64,000 nt of DNA from Calditrichia bacterium. GTDB lineage: Bacteria; Calditrichota; Calditrichia; Calditrichales; J004. The notes under the pieces are model-generated. The model saw only the letters and a program-made list of their open reading frames with translations, was not told the DNA's origin and searched no databases. The position numbers and the translations under genes are program-made. The DNA lies in contig JACKAO010000006.1 in assembly GCA_020635035.1 (NCBI GenBank), forward strand, positions 1 to 64,000, given 5' to 3'. This document shows, in pieces, positions 36,207 to 45,743 of the stretch; the first letter of the stretch is position 1; each line of letters starts with the position of its first letter.

Positions 36207-39068
36207 TTAAGCTTTTTTTACAGCTTCCAGTACTTCTGTTATTTTTTGCAGTAGTTTTGCAGGTGAATATGGTTTTTGAATAAAATGAGTGGTCCTGTCA
36301 AGAATACCACGTTGAGTGATTGTTTCCCCGGAATATCCTGACATGAACAGGACGGGTAGATCAGGAAACTTTTCTTTTATTTTCCTTGCAATATCGGTTC
36401 CACTTTCCCCGGGCATGATGACATCGGTTAATAAGAGATCTACCTTTTCAAAATAATGCTGCAGTTCAAACGCTTCTCTTCCATTGGCAGCGGAAGTCGC
36501 TTTAAAACCGTAATCAGTTAAAATTTTTACGGTTAAATCACGAACTGCACGGTCATCTTCTATTACAAATATGTGTTTTTCACCCGTGTTTTTATCATTA
36601 AAAGGTTGCACGATGCTTGGAGTGGGCAGGTCATCTTTGACTGACTTAAGATATATTTTAAATAGAGTACCTTTATTGGGTGTGCTTTCAACAAAGATAA
36701 ATCCACCACTCTGCTTAATAATCCCATAGACTGTAGAAAGTCCCAATCCTGTTCCTTTACCTTCTGTTTTGGTTGTAAAGAAAGGATCAAAAATCTGATT
36801 AAGTGTGGTTTTATCCATGCCAAAACCGGTATCGCTTAATTTAATAAGAACAAACTTTCCGGTTTTTAGACCGGGAGTATTTTCGGAAACCTTTTCTACG
36901 GAGATATTTTCTGTTTCAATTTTTAGGGAACCACCATTGGGCATGGCATCACGTGAATTAACTACAAGATTTAAAATTACCTGTTGCAGCTGCCCGGGAT
37001 CGGCTTTGATATTGCTGATATCTTTTCCATAGCGAATCTCCAGATGGATGTGTTCACCAATAAGACGATTTAACATCTGTTCCACATCGGCAAGAAGATG
37101 GTTGATATTCAAAATCTTGGGTTGAAGTAGTTGTTTACGGCTATATGCCAGTAATTGCCGTGTCAAAGCTTCAGCACGTTGCCCTGCTTTAAGAATCTGT
37201 TGCATATTTTCATCAAGATTGTCCTTTTTCTTGAAATTCAAAATCATTTCACTGTAACCGTTTATTACAGTAAGTAAATTGTTAAAGTCATGTGCTATAC
37301 CGCCTGCCAGATGTCCAATGGCTTCCATTTTTTGTGCCTGTCGGAACTGGTCTTCCAAAAGTTTGCGTTCGGTTATGTCTTTTACAAAACCAAGAAATCT
37401 GTTATCGGAAAGTTGCACCATGTCTGCGGTCCAGTATCCCTGGCTACCGTCTTTTTTGATATAAGTAAAATCGGAAGTTGCTCTACGGGAATTTATCAGG
37501 GCATTCTGGAATTGTTTTACCGTTTTCTTTTCATGCTGCGGAATAAGGTTAAGTATATTTAAAGTAAGCAGCTCTTCCCTGGTATAGCCTGTGTTAAAGC
37601 AAAAAGCCGGATTCACATCTTTAATCTGACCACGCGGATCGCACACTATTAATCCATCCGGCGCATTGTTTACATAGTTGCGGAATTGTTCTTCACTCTT
37701 CTCGAGTTCAATTTCGTGCTTTTTTCGCTCACTGATGTCAAGAATAATACCACGAACACCAATTGGCTGGTCATTTTTTAGGATAAGATTACAGTAAATG
37801 ATAACTGGAAATGATTTCTGATCTTTCTTTAAGGCAACAAACTCTCTTGGTAATTCATCTTTGCTGTCAAGGACTGAATTTAGAAAATCCTGCAGTTTTT
37901 TGTGATCATTCTTAGCAATGATTGTTTCAATGATCAGCCCCTTGTCAACATCACTCATCGTATAACCAATTATTTCAGCTGCTTTATTGTTTAGGTAGGT
38001 GAGCTTTCTATTGGAATCTGTCTCAAAAATTATTAACGGCAGCAGATCTGCAAGTTCTCTGAATCGTTTTTCGCTGTTGCGTAGTGCATTTTCTGCGAAT
38101 AATCTTTTTTTGGCTTCTTTTAGAACCAGGGACGCTTTTAAGAATGAATAGGAATAAAGAATACCTCCAACCAGGAAAACAGCAATCAGGATGAACAATT
38201 TCGTGTTAAGGCTGGTCATTGTAGCCAGTATCTCTTTTTCAGGAGTATTGATACAGATAGACCAGAATGTGTTTTCCAGCTTTATCGGGTAATAAGCACA
38301 TTGTTTTAATTGCGGTTTACCGCTTAGTTTAGCAACGGCATTGTAATAATAATTGCCAATACCCTGTTCACCCTTCATCATCTTTTTACAAACTTCCAGA
38401 ACAGATGGGAAATCGCTGCTGGTGAAGTATACATTTTTTCCAATATGGCCGGGTACGGGGCAGTAGATCTCTACTCCATTTTCTGAAATGAGCCAGGCAT
38501 AACCATTTTCAGAGATGCGAATAGTTTCCAGGTAATCCTGGGCAATAAGGTCAAAAGGGATCAATACGGCAAGACTGCCGTCAAACTCTCCGTTTTTAAA
38601 AACCGGGATATGGTAAGCTATTGCCTGATAATTCTGGACTGCCCGAAAAACATCACTTACTACAGGTTGTTTGGTTTCCAAAAGTTGAGCAACATGCGGT
38701 TGAAAAGAAATATCTGTTCCGAGAACATTATCGTTGTGCGGAAAAGTATATAAAATTTTTCCTTCTGCACTGACTCGCGTGATTGCTTTGATTGTGTTGT
38801 TTGCATGGTGGTAATACGATTCCAGGAGAGCACGGCCGTTGGCCGTTAAATTGATTATATCATCAATTGTGGTAAGGTAAGATACTTCGTGTCTGAAACT
38901 TATAAACAGTTTTTCGATGCTCTTGGAAGCCTGTTTGGCAAGAAGCATTTGCTGGTCATTAAATTTATTTATTGTCTGCTCTTTAACATCCTGATGTATT
39001 GTATATAATAAATAAAGGAAGAGAAGAAAAAGAAAGGGAATAACTATAAGTTTTTTGGGGAATCTCAT
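36207..39068 (-). CDS. Membrane hybrid histidine kinase, dCache-PAS-PAS-HisKA-HATPase-REC
   Basis: The protein has 953 residues. It has an N-terminal helix (~8-24), a ~240-residue periplasmic region with Cache features (YHIPVFKNGEFDGSLAVLIPFD, SENGYAWLISENGVEIY) and a second helix at ~285-305. Two PAS domains (~330-450, ~455-570) are followed by HisKA with GGIAHDFNNLLTVINGY and acceptor His593, HATPase (NSRDAMPNGG, GTGLGLSTVYG) and a receiver with acceptor Asp882 in LLLTDVIMPGESG. Cache domains typically bind small organic acids or amino acids outside. No ribosome site is clear before the ATG. The operon continues with a small membrane protein. Confidence 0.92.
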   Translation of the reverse strand: MRFPKKLIVIPFLFLLFLYLLYTIHQDVKEQTINKFNDQQMLLAKQASKSIEKLFISFRHEVSYLTTIDDIINLTANGRALLESYYHHANNTIKAITRVSAEGKILYTFPHNDNVLGTDISFQPHVAQLLETKQPVVSDVFRAVQNYQAIAYHIPVFKNGEFDGSLAVLIPFDLIAQDYLETIRISENGYAWLISENGVEIYCPVPGHIGKNVYFTSSDFPSVLEVCKKMMKGEQGIGNYYYNAVAKLSGKPQLKQCAYYPIKLENTFWSICINTPEKEILATMTSLNTKLFILIAVFLVGGILYSYSFLKASLVLKEAKKRLFAENALRNSEKRFRELADLLPLIIFETDSNRKLTYLNNKAAEIIGYTMSDVDKGLIIETIIAKNDHKKLQDFLNSVLDSKDELPREFVALKKDQKSFPVIIYCNLILKNDQPIGVRGIILDISERKKHEIELEKSEEQFRNYVNNAPDGLIVCDPRGQIKDVNPAFCFNTGYTREELLTLNILNLIPQHEKKTVKQFQNALINSRRATSDFTYIKKDGSQGYWTADMVQLSDNRFLGFVKDITERKLLEDQFRQAQKMEAIGHLAGGIAHDFNNLLTVINGYSEMILNFKKKDNLDENMQQILKAGQRAEALTRQLLAYSRKQLLQPKILNINHLLADVEQMLNRLIGEHIHLEIRYGKDISNIKADPGQLQQVILNLVVNSRDAMPNGGSLKIETENISVEKVSENTPGLKTGKFVLIKLSDTGFGMDKTTLNQIFDPFFTTKTEGKGTGLGLSTVYGIIKQSGGFIFVESTPNKGTLFKIYLKSVKDDLPTPSIVQPFNDKNTGEKHIFVIEDDRAVRDLTVKILTDYGFKATSAANGREAFELQHYFEKVDLLLTDVIMPGESGTDIARKIKEKFPDLPVLFMSGYSGETITQRGILDRTTHFIQKPYSPAKLLQKITEVLEAVKKA

Positions 39069-39176
39069 ATTTAAAAATTAAAAAAATCAGAATAAAGTAA
39101 TTGCAAAAATTTAGTAATTATATTCGTCTTTATATAATTTTTTTTAGCAGAAAAGCACTTTATTTAACAGGTATGC

Positions 39177-39833
39177 TCAAGGGCCGGAACTTTTCCTGTT
39201 ACGATCGATCCAATATCCCCATACAACAATTAACCATTGTGATAATCCGATGTAGCCAATCGGTTCAACACCGGGCGGCGGCGGGCCGATAATATTGGAA
39301 ATATAGATAACAGTGAGAAAAGCTATAAGTCCCCAAAGTGTATATATTCCTTTTTTATTGATGGCTTTCGTTGTTTTGATATACAAGAATATTCCTGCGG
39401 CAAAAACAAAACCTTCTGCCAATATAGTGAATGGAACACTATTCCAAAGCCCCAGTCCGACTTTTAAATCTATTCCCGGAACCAGGGGTAAATCCGGCCG
39501 ATGAGTAATAAAATCCAATATCCAGTGGCTTAAAACTAATGCAGCCAATAAAAGTGAACTTTTGAGATCTTTCTTAACCCAATAATAAATCCCTGCGAAA
39601 AGTGCTCCCCAAACGATGACAGCAAATAAACTGTGGGAAAAGGGATAGCTGACAAAATCTAAGGGGGTAAAAGCAGTATTCCCGGGGTCAATTTTTACAT
39701 GCTCGATATTCAGAAGCAGGAAAACGGGCCACAAGAGATCAATGAACTGTGATGCCATAAACAGTGTACCTAAAGACGGAAGTTTACTTATTTTTTTTCC
39801 TGCAAACCCGGCTCCGAAATGACCAATAAACAT
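39177..39833 (-). CDS. Multi-pass membrane protein, YdjM-like metal-dependent hydrolase family
   Basis: The protein has 218 residues with about six membrane helices. It begins MFIGHFGAGFAGKK, then DLLWPVFLLLNIEHV, YPFSHSLFAVIVWG and LSHWILDFITHRPDLPL, with histidines and aspartates in the membrane face as in the YdjM/LexA-regulated inner-membrane hydrolase family. Activity of the family is unproven. It is a lone leftward gene; downstream it faces the kinase at 39068 with no gene between. Confidence 0.65.
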   Translation of the reverse strand: MFIGHFGAGFAGKKISKLPSLGTLFMASQFIDLLWPVFLLLNIEHVKIDPGNTAFTPLDFVSYPFSHSLFAVIVWGALFAGIYYWVKKDLKSSLLLAALVLSHWILDFITHRPDLPLVPGIDLKVGLGLWNSVPFTILAEGFVFAAGIFLYIKTTKAINKKGIYTLWGLIAFLTVIYISNIIGPPPPGVEPIGYIGLSQWLIVVWGYWIDRNRKSSGP

Positions 39834-40055
39834 AGTTTTCCTCGTGTATTTAAATACTGCACTATTTAAGGAAGAATTCTAATCGTTTATTTCTTAAAGA
39901 TGAATAATTCTTGTATTTACACATTAAATTTTTATTACAACCTGCAAGTTTTTAATAAGCAATAATTTGAATATTTTGTCATCAAAAAATCAATATCTCA
40001 TAAATAATAAATAAGCAGAAAGCATGTTTCTTTTTTGGTTATAAATATGTTAAAT

Positions 40056-40081
40056 TAAAACATCCGATTTTAAATGTTTTA
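40056..40081. repeat. 8-bp inverted repeat upstream of gcvP
   Basis: TAAAACAT (40056-40063) and ATGTTTTA (40074-40081) are perfectly inverted around a 10-base spacer, 44 bases before the gcvP start. It could be an operator or only AT-rich chance. The rest of the 290-base gap holds no visible gene, riboswitch or tRNA. Confidence 0.35.
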
Positions 40082-40124
40082 GTGTGGAATTTGATAAAAA
40101 AATTATAAAAGTTTTGAGGAATAC

Positions 40125-43016
40125 ATGTCATTAAATATCGAAATATTGAATGAATATCAGAAACGTCATATTGGTCCGGACGAAGAAGAACAGAGCAAGA
40201 TGCTGGAAGAAATTGGTGTAGCAAGTATTGAAGAGCTGATTGCCAAAACCCTTCCTGCAGATATTCGTAATTCTGATGCACTTGAAGCAGCAAACGGTTT
40301 GTCAGAAAATACCTTCCTTAAGAAGCTTAAAGAAACAGCACAAAAAAACAAACTTTATAAAACTTATATTGGAATGGGTTTTTATAATTGCATTACACCA
40401 AGCGTTATCTTGCGTAATATTTTTGAAAATCCGGGATGGTATACACAATACACACCATACCAGGCAGAAATTGCGCAGGGTCGTCTTGAAGCGTTGCTTA
40501 ACTATCAAACCATGGTGATTGATCTTACAGGAATGGAAGTGGCAAATGCTTCATTGCTTGATGAAGCTACCGCGGCAGCGGAAGCAATGACCATGCTTTA
40601 CAGACTTCGAAAATCTTCCCAGGTTAAGGACAATGCTGCTGTTTTTCTGGTTTCAGATAAAGTGTTCCCGCATACAATTGACGTTCTTAAAACCCGCGCT
40701 TTGCCGCTTGATATAGAATTACGTGTTGTAGATACAAAAAATATTGTGTTTGATGAAAAGGTCTACGGCGCCCTTATCCAATATTCTGATGATGATGGAA
40801 ATGTGGAAGACTTTAAGGATTTAATTGAGAGCGCACACAAACATGATGTAAAGGTAGCCGTTGCTGCAGATCTTTTAAGTTTGACTCTTTTAAAAGCTCC
40901 CGGTGAAATGGGCGCAGATGTAGTTATAGGTTCATCTCAGCGTTTGGGAGTTCCCCTTGGATATGGTGGGCCGCATGCAGGATTTTTTGCCACACGTGAT
41001 GAATACAAGCGTCAAATTCCCGGAAGGATAATCGGTGTCTCGATAGATCGGCATGGTAACCCGGCATATCGTATGTCATTACAAACAAGAGAACAACACA
41101 TACGCGGTGAAAAAGCGACTTCAAATATCTGTACGGCTCAGTCTTTGCTGGCAATTATGGCATCGATGTATGGCGTTTATCATGGCCCGGAAGGTCTGAA
41201 AAAAATTGCCGGCAGGATATATGGTTATACCAAAGTATTGGAAAACAATCTTAAAAAGATGGGTTACAACCAGTTAAATAATAACTATTTTGGCACCTTA
41301 AAAATTACACATAACAAAGAAATTCTTACCAAAGCAGCTGATCTGCTTAGTGCGCAAAATATTAATGTTCGCTATTTCGCTGATGCAGCCATTGGAATTT
41401 CAATTGATGAAACAACGTCACCTGAAGATATAAATGAGTTGTTAAGTGTTTTTGCGGAAGCTTGCGGATACAAATTTGAAAAATTAGCAGACTCAGAGTT
41501 TAAAGAAACGAAATTAGATTTACCGGAATCTTTAATCCGCCAATCAGCTTTCATGACACACCCGGTTTTTAACAGTTATTCTTCAGAAACCGAGATGATG
41601 CGCTACATTAAAAAACTCGAGAATAAAGACCTGGCACTTAACACAGCCATGATCCCGCTTGGTTCATGCACGATGAAACTTAATCCGGCTACCGCAATGA
41701 TTCCGGTCAGCTGGCCTGAATTTTCTTCACTGCATCCATTTGTGCCACTGGAACAGGCTGCAGGGTACCAGGAACTGATCGAAGATATGAAAAACATTTT
41801 GTGCAATATCACGGGATTTAAAGCTGTTTCACTGCAACCCAATTCCGGTGCCCAGGGCGAATTCACAGGATTGATGGTAATACGAGCTTACTTTAAGCAC
41901 CTTGGACAGGATCAGCGGAAAGTTGTCCTTATCCCTTCATCTGCCCATGGAACAAATCCGGCAAGTGCATCAATGGCAGGAATGAAAGTCGTTATCGTCA
42001 AATGTGATGAAGGTGGTAATGTAGATGTGGAAGATCTTAAGACAAAAGCAATTCAATACCGTGAAGAGCTGGCTGCTTTTATGATTACATACCCATCGAC
42101 GCATGGTGTTTTTGAAGAAGCCATCAGGGAAATGGTTAAAATAATTCATGACAATGGCGGACAGGTATATATGGATGGCGCCAATATGAACGCCCAGGTT
42201 GGTTTAACCAGTCCGGGATTTATCGGGGCCGATGTTTGCCATTTAAATTTACATAAAACATTCAGTATACCACATGGTGGGGGCGGTCCTGGAATGGGGC
42301 CAATTGCCGTCGCTGCTCATCTTGTTGACTTTTTGCCCGGCCATGCAGTAGTAAAAACCGGCGGGAAAAATGCAATCAGCGCGGTTTCTGCAACGCCTTG
42401 GGGAAGTGCAAGTATTCTGCCCATTTCTTATGCATATATGAAAATGCTTGGCAGCAACGGTATGCGCAACGCAACAGAAATCGCTATCCTTAATGCCAAT
42501 TATATTCGTGCACGCTTAAATAATTATTACCGGATTTTATATAAAGGCAAAAAAGGTTTTGTTGGGCATGAGATGATTATTGACCTGCACCCGTTTAAAA
42601 ATGATGCAGGGATCGAAGTGGAAGATGTTGCAAAGCGACTGATCGATTACGGATTCCATGCGCCAACGGTTGCCTGGCCGGTCTTAGGTACAATGATGAT
42701 TGAACCCACGGAAAGTGAATCAAAAAAAGAGCTTGATAATTTTTGTAATGCAATGATTGCTATTTACCATGAAGTACAAGACATAAAAAGCGGCAAAGCC
42801 GATAGAGAAAACAATGTTCTTAAAAATGCTCCGCATACCGCTTTTGAAATTGCAGGAGACGCGTGGGATCATCCTTATACAAGGAAACAAGCTGCTTATC
42901 CGGCAGATTATATCAGGGAAAATAAGTTTTGGCCTGCTGTTGCAAGGGTTAACAATACCCATGGTGACCGCAATCTTATATGCAGTTGCCCGCCAATTGA
43001 AAGTTACCAGGATTAA
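40125..43016 (+). CDS. gcvP: Glycine dehydrogenase (aminomethyl-transferring), P-protein
   Basis: The protein has 963 residues, the single-chain form with both halves fused. It decarboxylates glycine with pyridoxal phosphate and passes the aminomethyl group to lipoyl-H protein in the glycine cleavage system. The N-terminus has RHIGPDEEEQ, the first half has YTPYQAEIAQGRLEALLNYQ and the second half NTAMIPLGSCTMKLN. The PLP lysine is about Lys711 in LNLHKTFSIPHGGGGPGMG. Closing motifs are MIEPTESE and CSCPP. GAGGA lies before the ATG. No gcvT or gcvH is in the window, so the rest of the pathway is elsewhere. Confidence 0.97.
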   Translation: MSLNIEILNEYQKRHIGPDEEEQSKMLEEIGVASIEELIAKTLPADIRNSDALEAANGLSENTFLKKLKETAQKNKLYKTYIGMGFYNCITPSVILRNIFENPGWYTQYTPYQAEIAQGRLEALLNYQTMVIDLTGMEVANASLLDEATAAAEAMTMLYRLRKSSQVKDNAAVFLVSDKVFPHTIDVLKTRALPLDIELRVVDTKNIVFDEKVYGALIQYSDDDGNVEDFKDLIESAHKHDVKVAVAADLLSLTLLKAPGEMGADVVIGSSQRLGVPLGYGGPHAGFFATRDEYKRQIPGRIIGVSIDRHGNPAYRMSLQTREQHIRGEKATSNICTAQSLLAIMASMYGVYHGPEGLKKIAGRIYGYTKVLENNLKKMGYNQLNNNYFGTLKITHNKEILTKAADLLSAQNINVRYFADAAIGISIDETTSPEDINELLSVFAEACGYKFEKLADSEFKETKLDLPESLIRQSAFMTHPVFNSYSSETEMMRYIKKLENKDLALNTAMIPLGSCTMKLNPATAMIPVSWPEFSSLHPFVPLEQAAGYQELIEDMKNILCNITGFKAVSLQPNSGAQGEFTGLMVIRAYFKHLGQDQRKVVLIPSSAHGTNPASASMAGMKVVIVKCDEGGNVDVEDLKTKAIQYREELAAFMITYPSTHGVFEEAIREMVKIIHDNGGQVYMDGANMNAQVGLTSPGFIGADVCHLNLHKTFSIPHGGGGPGMGPIAVAAHLVDFLPGHAVVKTGGKNAISAVSATPWGSASILPISYAYMKMLGSNGMRNATEIAILNANYIRARLNNYYRILYKGKKGFVGHEMIIDLHPFKNDAGIEVEDVAKRLIDYGFHAPTVAWPVLGTMMIEPTESESKKELDNFCNAMIAIYHEVQDIKSGKADRENNVLKNAPHTAFEIAGDAWDHPYTRKQAAYPADYIRENKFWPAVARVNNTHGDRNLICSCPPIESYQD

Positions 43017-43031
43017 AATAAGGAATCAGAA

Positions 43032-43232
43032 ATGTCAGGTCAGGGTTCAACAGGAAATGTAATTGCCGCATTAGCAAGTTTCTTCATTCCGGGATTAGGT
43101 CAATTAATACAGGGAAGATTATTGATTGCGATTGTACAGTTTGTTTTAGCCGGAGTACTTTGGATATTTTTAATGGGTTGGTTAGTTCACCTGTGGTCGA
43201 TTATTGATGCTGCGCGATTTAAGGGTGCCTGA
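43032..43232 (+). CDS. Small TM2-like membrane protein
   Basis: The protein has 66 residues: a short polar start, then two membrane helices, NVIAALASFFIPGLGQLIQGR and LLIAIVQFVLAGVLWIFLMGWL, with a closing IIDAARF. The SFFIPGLGQ(L/I)..G and D at the end are typical of the TM2/DUF5683-like small proteins. The role is unknown. It begins 15 bases after gcvP, so may be co-transcribed, and ends before the terminator at 43254. Confidence 0.7.
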   Translation: MSGQGSTGNVIAALASFFIPGLGQLIQGRLLIAIVQFVLAGVLWIFLMGWLVHLWSIIDAARFKGA

Positions 43233-43253
43233 GATTGTTGTAGAGTAAAATAA

Positions 43254-43285
43254 AAAAGCCCGCCGGGAGCAGGAAGCGGGCTTTT
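43254..43285. terminator. Bidirectional rho-independent terminator
   Basis: AAAAGCCCGC (43254-43263) and GCGGGCTTTT (43276-43285) make a perfect 10-bp stem around a 12-base loop, with A/T runs on both sides. It serves the gcvP operon rightward and the coiled-coil lipoprotein operon leftward. Confidence 0.85.
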
Positions 43286-43312
43286 CAACAAAAGAGTCAC
43301 CAGGCCTTTGGA

Positions 43313-44173
43313 TTAACTCTTTGTAATAATAACCAGGTAGCGCATTTTCCAAAAATTGTTCGGGTTTTTTATAGCAAGACGTGTTTCTCCGTTTCCTTCT
43401 GCTACTAATTCGTAAGATTCCGGATCATGTGAAGAAACTATTTCAATATCATCTACATTCTTCTCTATCTTAATTTCTTCCGTATTTACAATGTCTGTTT
43501 TATTGAAATCATCATTATTAAAGGAATCTGCAACAACAGTTGTTTTTCCAATTCCCAGCAGACCGCCTTTTTCAGTAATGATGCTTTTTTGCTCAAGTTC
43601 TTCATCGGTCCCTATAACATAATAGGCCATGTTCATCTGTTCGGTTTGTTCTTCAATAATCATATCACGCTGCTTTAGAGCAACAGATGCCAGAGAAACT
43701 TTATTGTTAAGTGAATCAACGGCTCCGCGTAATTCCGCGATGTACATTTCCTTTTCTTCCAGTTCTTTTGTTAATTTTTCTATTGTTTCTTCAAAAGATT
43801 TGCTGGTTACTTCAGATTCCTGGAAACGTGTTCTCAGCGTGGAAAGTTTTTGTTTACTGCGGTTAATATAACTATCGATTGATTGGATATTACTGATCAT
43901 TTTTTCTTTAACACTGGCTTGTTTGCTTTTTTCAAGACTTTTGGAATATTCAGTAATTAAGCCTTCGCGTTTACGAATACTTTCCAGGTTGTCATACACT
44001 TCATTTAAGGTTGATGTGTATTCTTCAATAAAACGGTCTTTGCTTTGCGATTGCTCGCGGATCATTTCATTCTGGCTTTTTATCTGGGCCAGTTCGCTCT
44101 CAAGCTGTGTCACTTTTTGCTGATTGCATGAAAATAACAGTGTAACTAAAAATGCTGATAATAGATATTTCAT
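43313..44173 (-). CDS. Coiled-coil lipoprotein, Cbp1-like family
   Basis: The protein has 286 residues with a lipobox at TLLFSC (residue ~16). Residues 20-180 are a long heptad coiled coil rich in Glu, Lys and Ser, and the end has YYVIGTDEELEQKSII, EKGGLLGIGKT and FWKMRYLVIIT. That C-terminal pattern is the one in Bacteroidota proteins annotated as Cbp1-type glycoprotein adhesins, though adhesion is not shown by the sequence. It is anchored in a membrane with a periplasmic or surface rod. The operon partner is the hypothetical protein just upstream (2 bases apart). Confidence 0.7.
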   Translation of the reverse strand: MKYLLSAFLVTLLFSCNQQKVTQLESELAQIKSQNEMIREQSQSKDRFIEEYTSTLNEVYDNLESIRKREGLITEYSKSLEKSKQASVKEKMISNIQSIDSYINRSKQKLSTLRTRFQESEVTSKSFEETIEKLTKELEEKEMYIAELRGAVDSLNNKVSLASVALKQRDMIIEEQTEQMNMAYYVIGTDEELEQKSIITEKGGLLGIGKTTVVADSFNNDDFNKTDIVNTEEIKIEKNVDDIEIVSSHDPESYELVAEGNGETRLAIKNPNNFWKMRYLVIITKS

Positions 44174-44175
44174 AA

Positions 44176-44607
44176 TTATTTCTCCTTAAGTTTCCAATAG
44201 TTAAGCGTATCCATTGATACGGATTCAAAAACGATTTTACCATCATCCGGGATGGATATACGACCTTCTTCCATATTTTGAAAACGTATGAGAGACCTTT
44301 CCGGCCAGATCTGACCATTGCCGTCTTCACGATTATTATGTGTATTCAGTGTATAATTAAAATTATAACTGCTGTCTGTTCCCGCGATATCACTAATATT
44401 AAGCGTGATAACTTCCAGGGCATGATCACTGGATGTAAAACCAATATAAAATTTCTTAAAATCTTCCAGATTGAGCCGCTGGACCCCGGAATTTTCCTGT
44501 AGCGTGTTTGTAACAGTGAGTGAGTCGGCAGCAGGATTTGCATAAGTGCTATCCTGTCCTAAAACCCAGGCCACTGAAATAAAAAAGGCTAAAATAAAGT
44601 TTTTCAT
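44176..44607 (-). CDS. Hypothetical secreted protein
   Basis: The protein has 143 residues. It has a signal peptide ending VLG with Gln at +1, then a strand-rich domain (FYIGFTSSDHALEVITLNI, SYNFNYTLNTH, ISIPDDGKIVFESVSMD). I do not recognise a family. ATG 44607 follows AGGAGAT at good spacing; a TTG in frame three bases upstream is less likely. It is co-transcribed with the coiled-coil lipoprotein. Confidence 0.55.
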   Translation of the reverse strand: MKNFILAFFISVAWVLGQDSTYANPAADSLTVTNTLQENSGVQRLNLEDFKKFYIGFTSSDHALEVITLNISDIAGTDSSYNFNYTLNTHNNREDGNGQIWPERSLIRFQNMEEGRISIPDDGKIVFESVSMDTLNYWKLKEK

Positions 44608-44825
44608 CAAATCTCCTTGTTGAGTAATTTAATTTAAAAGTTACGATTGTAAATAGAACAATTGTTGTGCCAAAAGTTAATTAAATGGTCTTAAGCCTTT
44701 AATTTTACTGAATTTCAGGAAATCTTAAAAAAAATGAATCATAAAAAATGTTAAGTTTTCAGGTAATTAATTAAGCAGTGTGCATGAATTGTACATTCTT
44801 TGAAAGATAACGAAAGGAGAAGGTT

Positions 44826-45308
44826 ATGCCTTCATTTGATATTGTTTCAGAACTGAATAAGCATGAACTGACAAACGCCATTGATCAGGCCAATCGTGAA
44901 GTAACCACACGTTATGATTTTAAGGGGACCGATTCAAAATATGAATTTGCAGAAGACATTATTACTATGTTTTCTGAATCGGATTTTCAGCTTAAACAGA
45001 TGTTTGATATTCTGCAATCCAAAATGGTAAGCAGGGGAATAGACTTAAAATTTCTGGAAAAGGGAAAAGTGCTGGAATCAGGAAAAGGAGCACGTCAGGA
45101 CTTAACAGTTAAGCAGGGTATAGAAACAGATATGGCCAAAAAGATAGTTAAAATGATCAAAGATACAAAAATGAAAGTCCAGGCTGCCATACAAGGAGAT
45201 AAAGTTCGTGTGACCGGGAAAAAACGTGATGACCTGCAGCAGGCGATCAGTATGCTCAAAGCTGCTGATATTTCCATTCCGCTGCAATATGAGAATTTCC
45301 GGGACTGA
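44826..45308 (+). CDS. yajQ: YajQ-family nucleotide-binding protein
   Basis: The protein has 160 residues: PSFDIVSELNKHEL and AIDQANREVTTRYDFKGTDS, then LEKGKVLESGKGARQDLTVKQGI, KIVKMIKDTKMKVQAAIQGDKVRVTGKKRDDLQ and YENFRD at the end. These match YajQ (UPF0234) across its whole length. Some members bind cyclic di-GMP and modulate transcription, so a link to signalling is possible but not shown here. AGGAGAAGG is the ribosome site. The ArfB-like gene starts six bases downstream. Confidence 0.93.
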   Translation: MPSFDIVSELNKHELTNAIDQANREVTTRYDFKGTDSKYEFAEDIITMFSESDFQLKQMFDILQSKMVSRGIDLKFLEKGKVLESGKGARQDLTVKQGIETDMAKKIVKMIKDTKMKVQAAIQGDKVRVTGKKRDDLQQAISMLKAADISIPLQYENFRD

Positions 45309-45314
45309 TTCATA

Positions 45315-45740
45315 ATGGGGTTTATTGCTATAACAGCGATCTGTCACATTGATGATAACGATCTGCAATTTAAGGCAATCCGCAGCAGCGGACCGGGTGG
45401 ACAGCATGTGAATAAAGTAAGCAGTAAAGTTTTGCTTTCAATCAACATAAATGATATCCAGGGAATTACGGATTATAAAAAGGAAATGCTTAAAGAGCGG
45501 CTGAAAAATCAATTGGTTCAAAACGATATATTACAGGTCTCATCTCAGAAACACCGGTCGCAATTTGCCAATCGCAGGGATGCACTTGAAAAATTGATTG
45601 CGCTCATCAAGAACGCTTTAACAGAAAAAAAAATACGCCGCAGAACGTTTGTTCCAGGCCAGGTTAATGAGAAAAGGTTGAAAGAAAAGAAAGCGCGTTC
45701 ACAGATTAAAAGATTAAGAAACAGCAATTTTGAAGATTAA
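45315..45740 (+). CDS. arfB: Ribosome-rescue peptidyl-tRNA hydrolase, ArfB-like
   Basis: The protein has 141 residues with the class-I release-factor GGQ motif (Gly28, Gly29, Gln30 in SSGPGGQHVNKVSSKV). It lacks stop-codon recognition domains and ends in a highly basic tail (RRRTFVPGQVNEKRLKEKKARSQIKR), which enters the empty mRNA channel. This is the ArfB/ICT1 pattern: it hydrolyses peptidyl-tRNA on ribosomes stalled without a stop codon. It forms a short operon with yajQ, and its stop faces the stop of the DUF5916 gene. Confidence 0.9.
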   Translation: MGFIAITAICHIDDNDLQFKAIRSSGPGGQHVNKVSSKVLLSININDIQGITDYKKEMLKERLKNQLVQNDILQVSSQKHRSQFANRRDALEKLIALIKNALTEKKIRRRTFVPGQVNEKRLKEKKARSQIKRLRNSNFED

Positions 45741-45743
45741 GAA

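Noticed and set aside
39834..40124. Glycine riboswitch upstream of gcvP
   Set aside because: The leader is AT-rich and lacks the conserved GG-rich cores and paired aptamers; only one simple inverted repeat is present.
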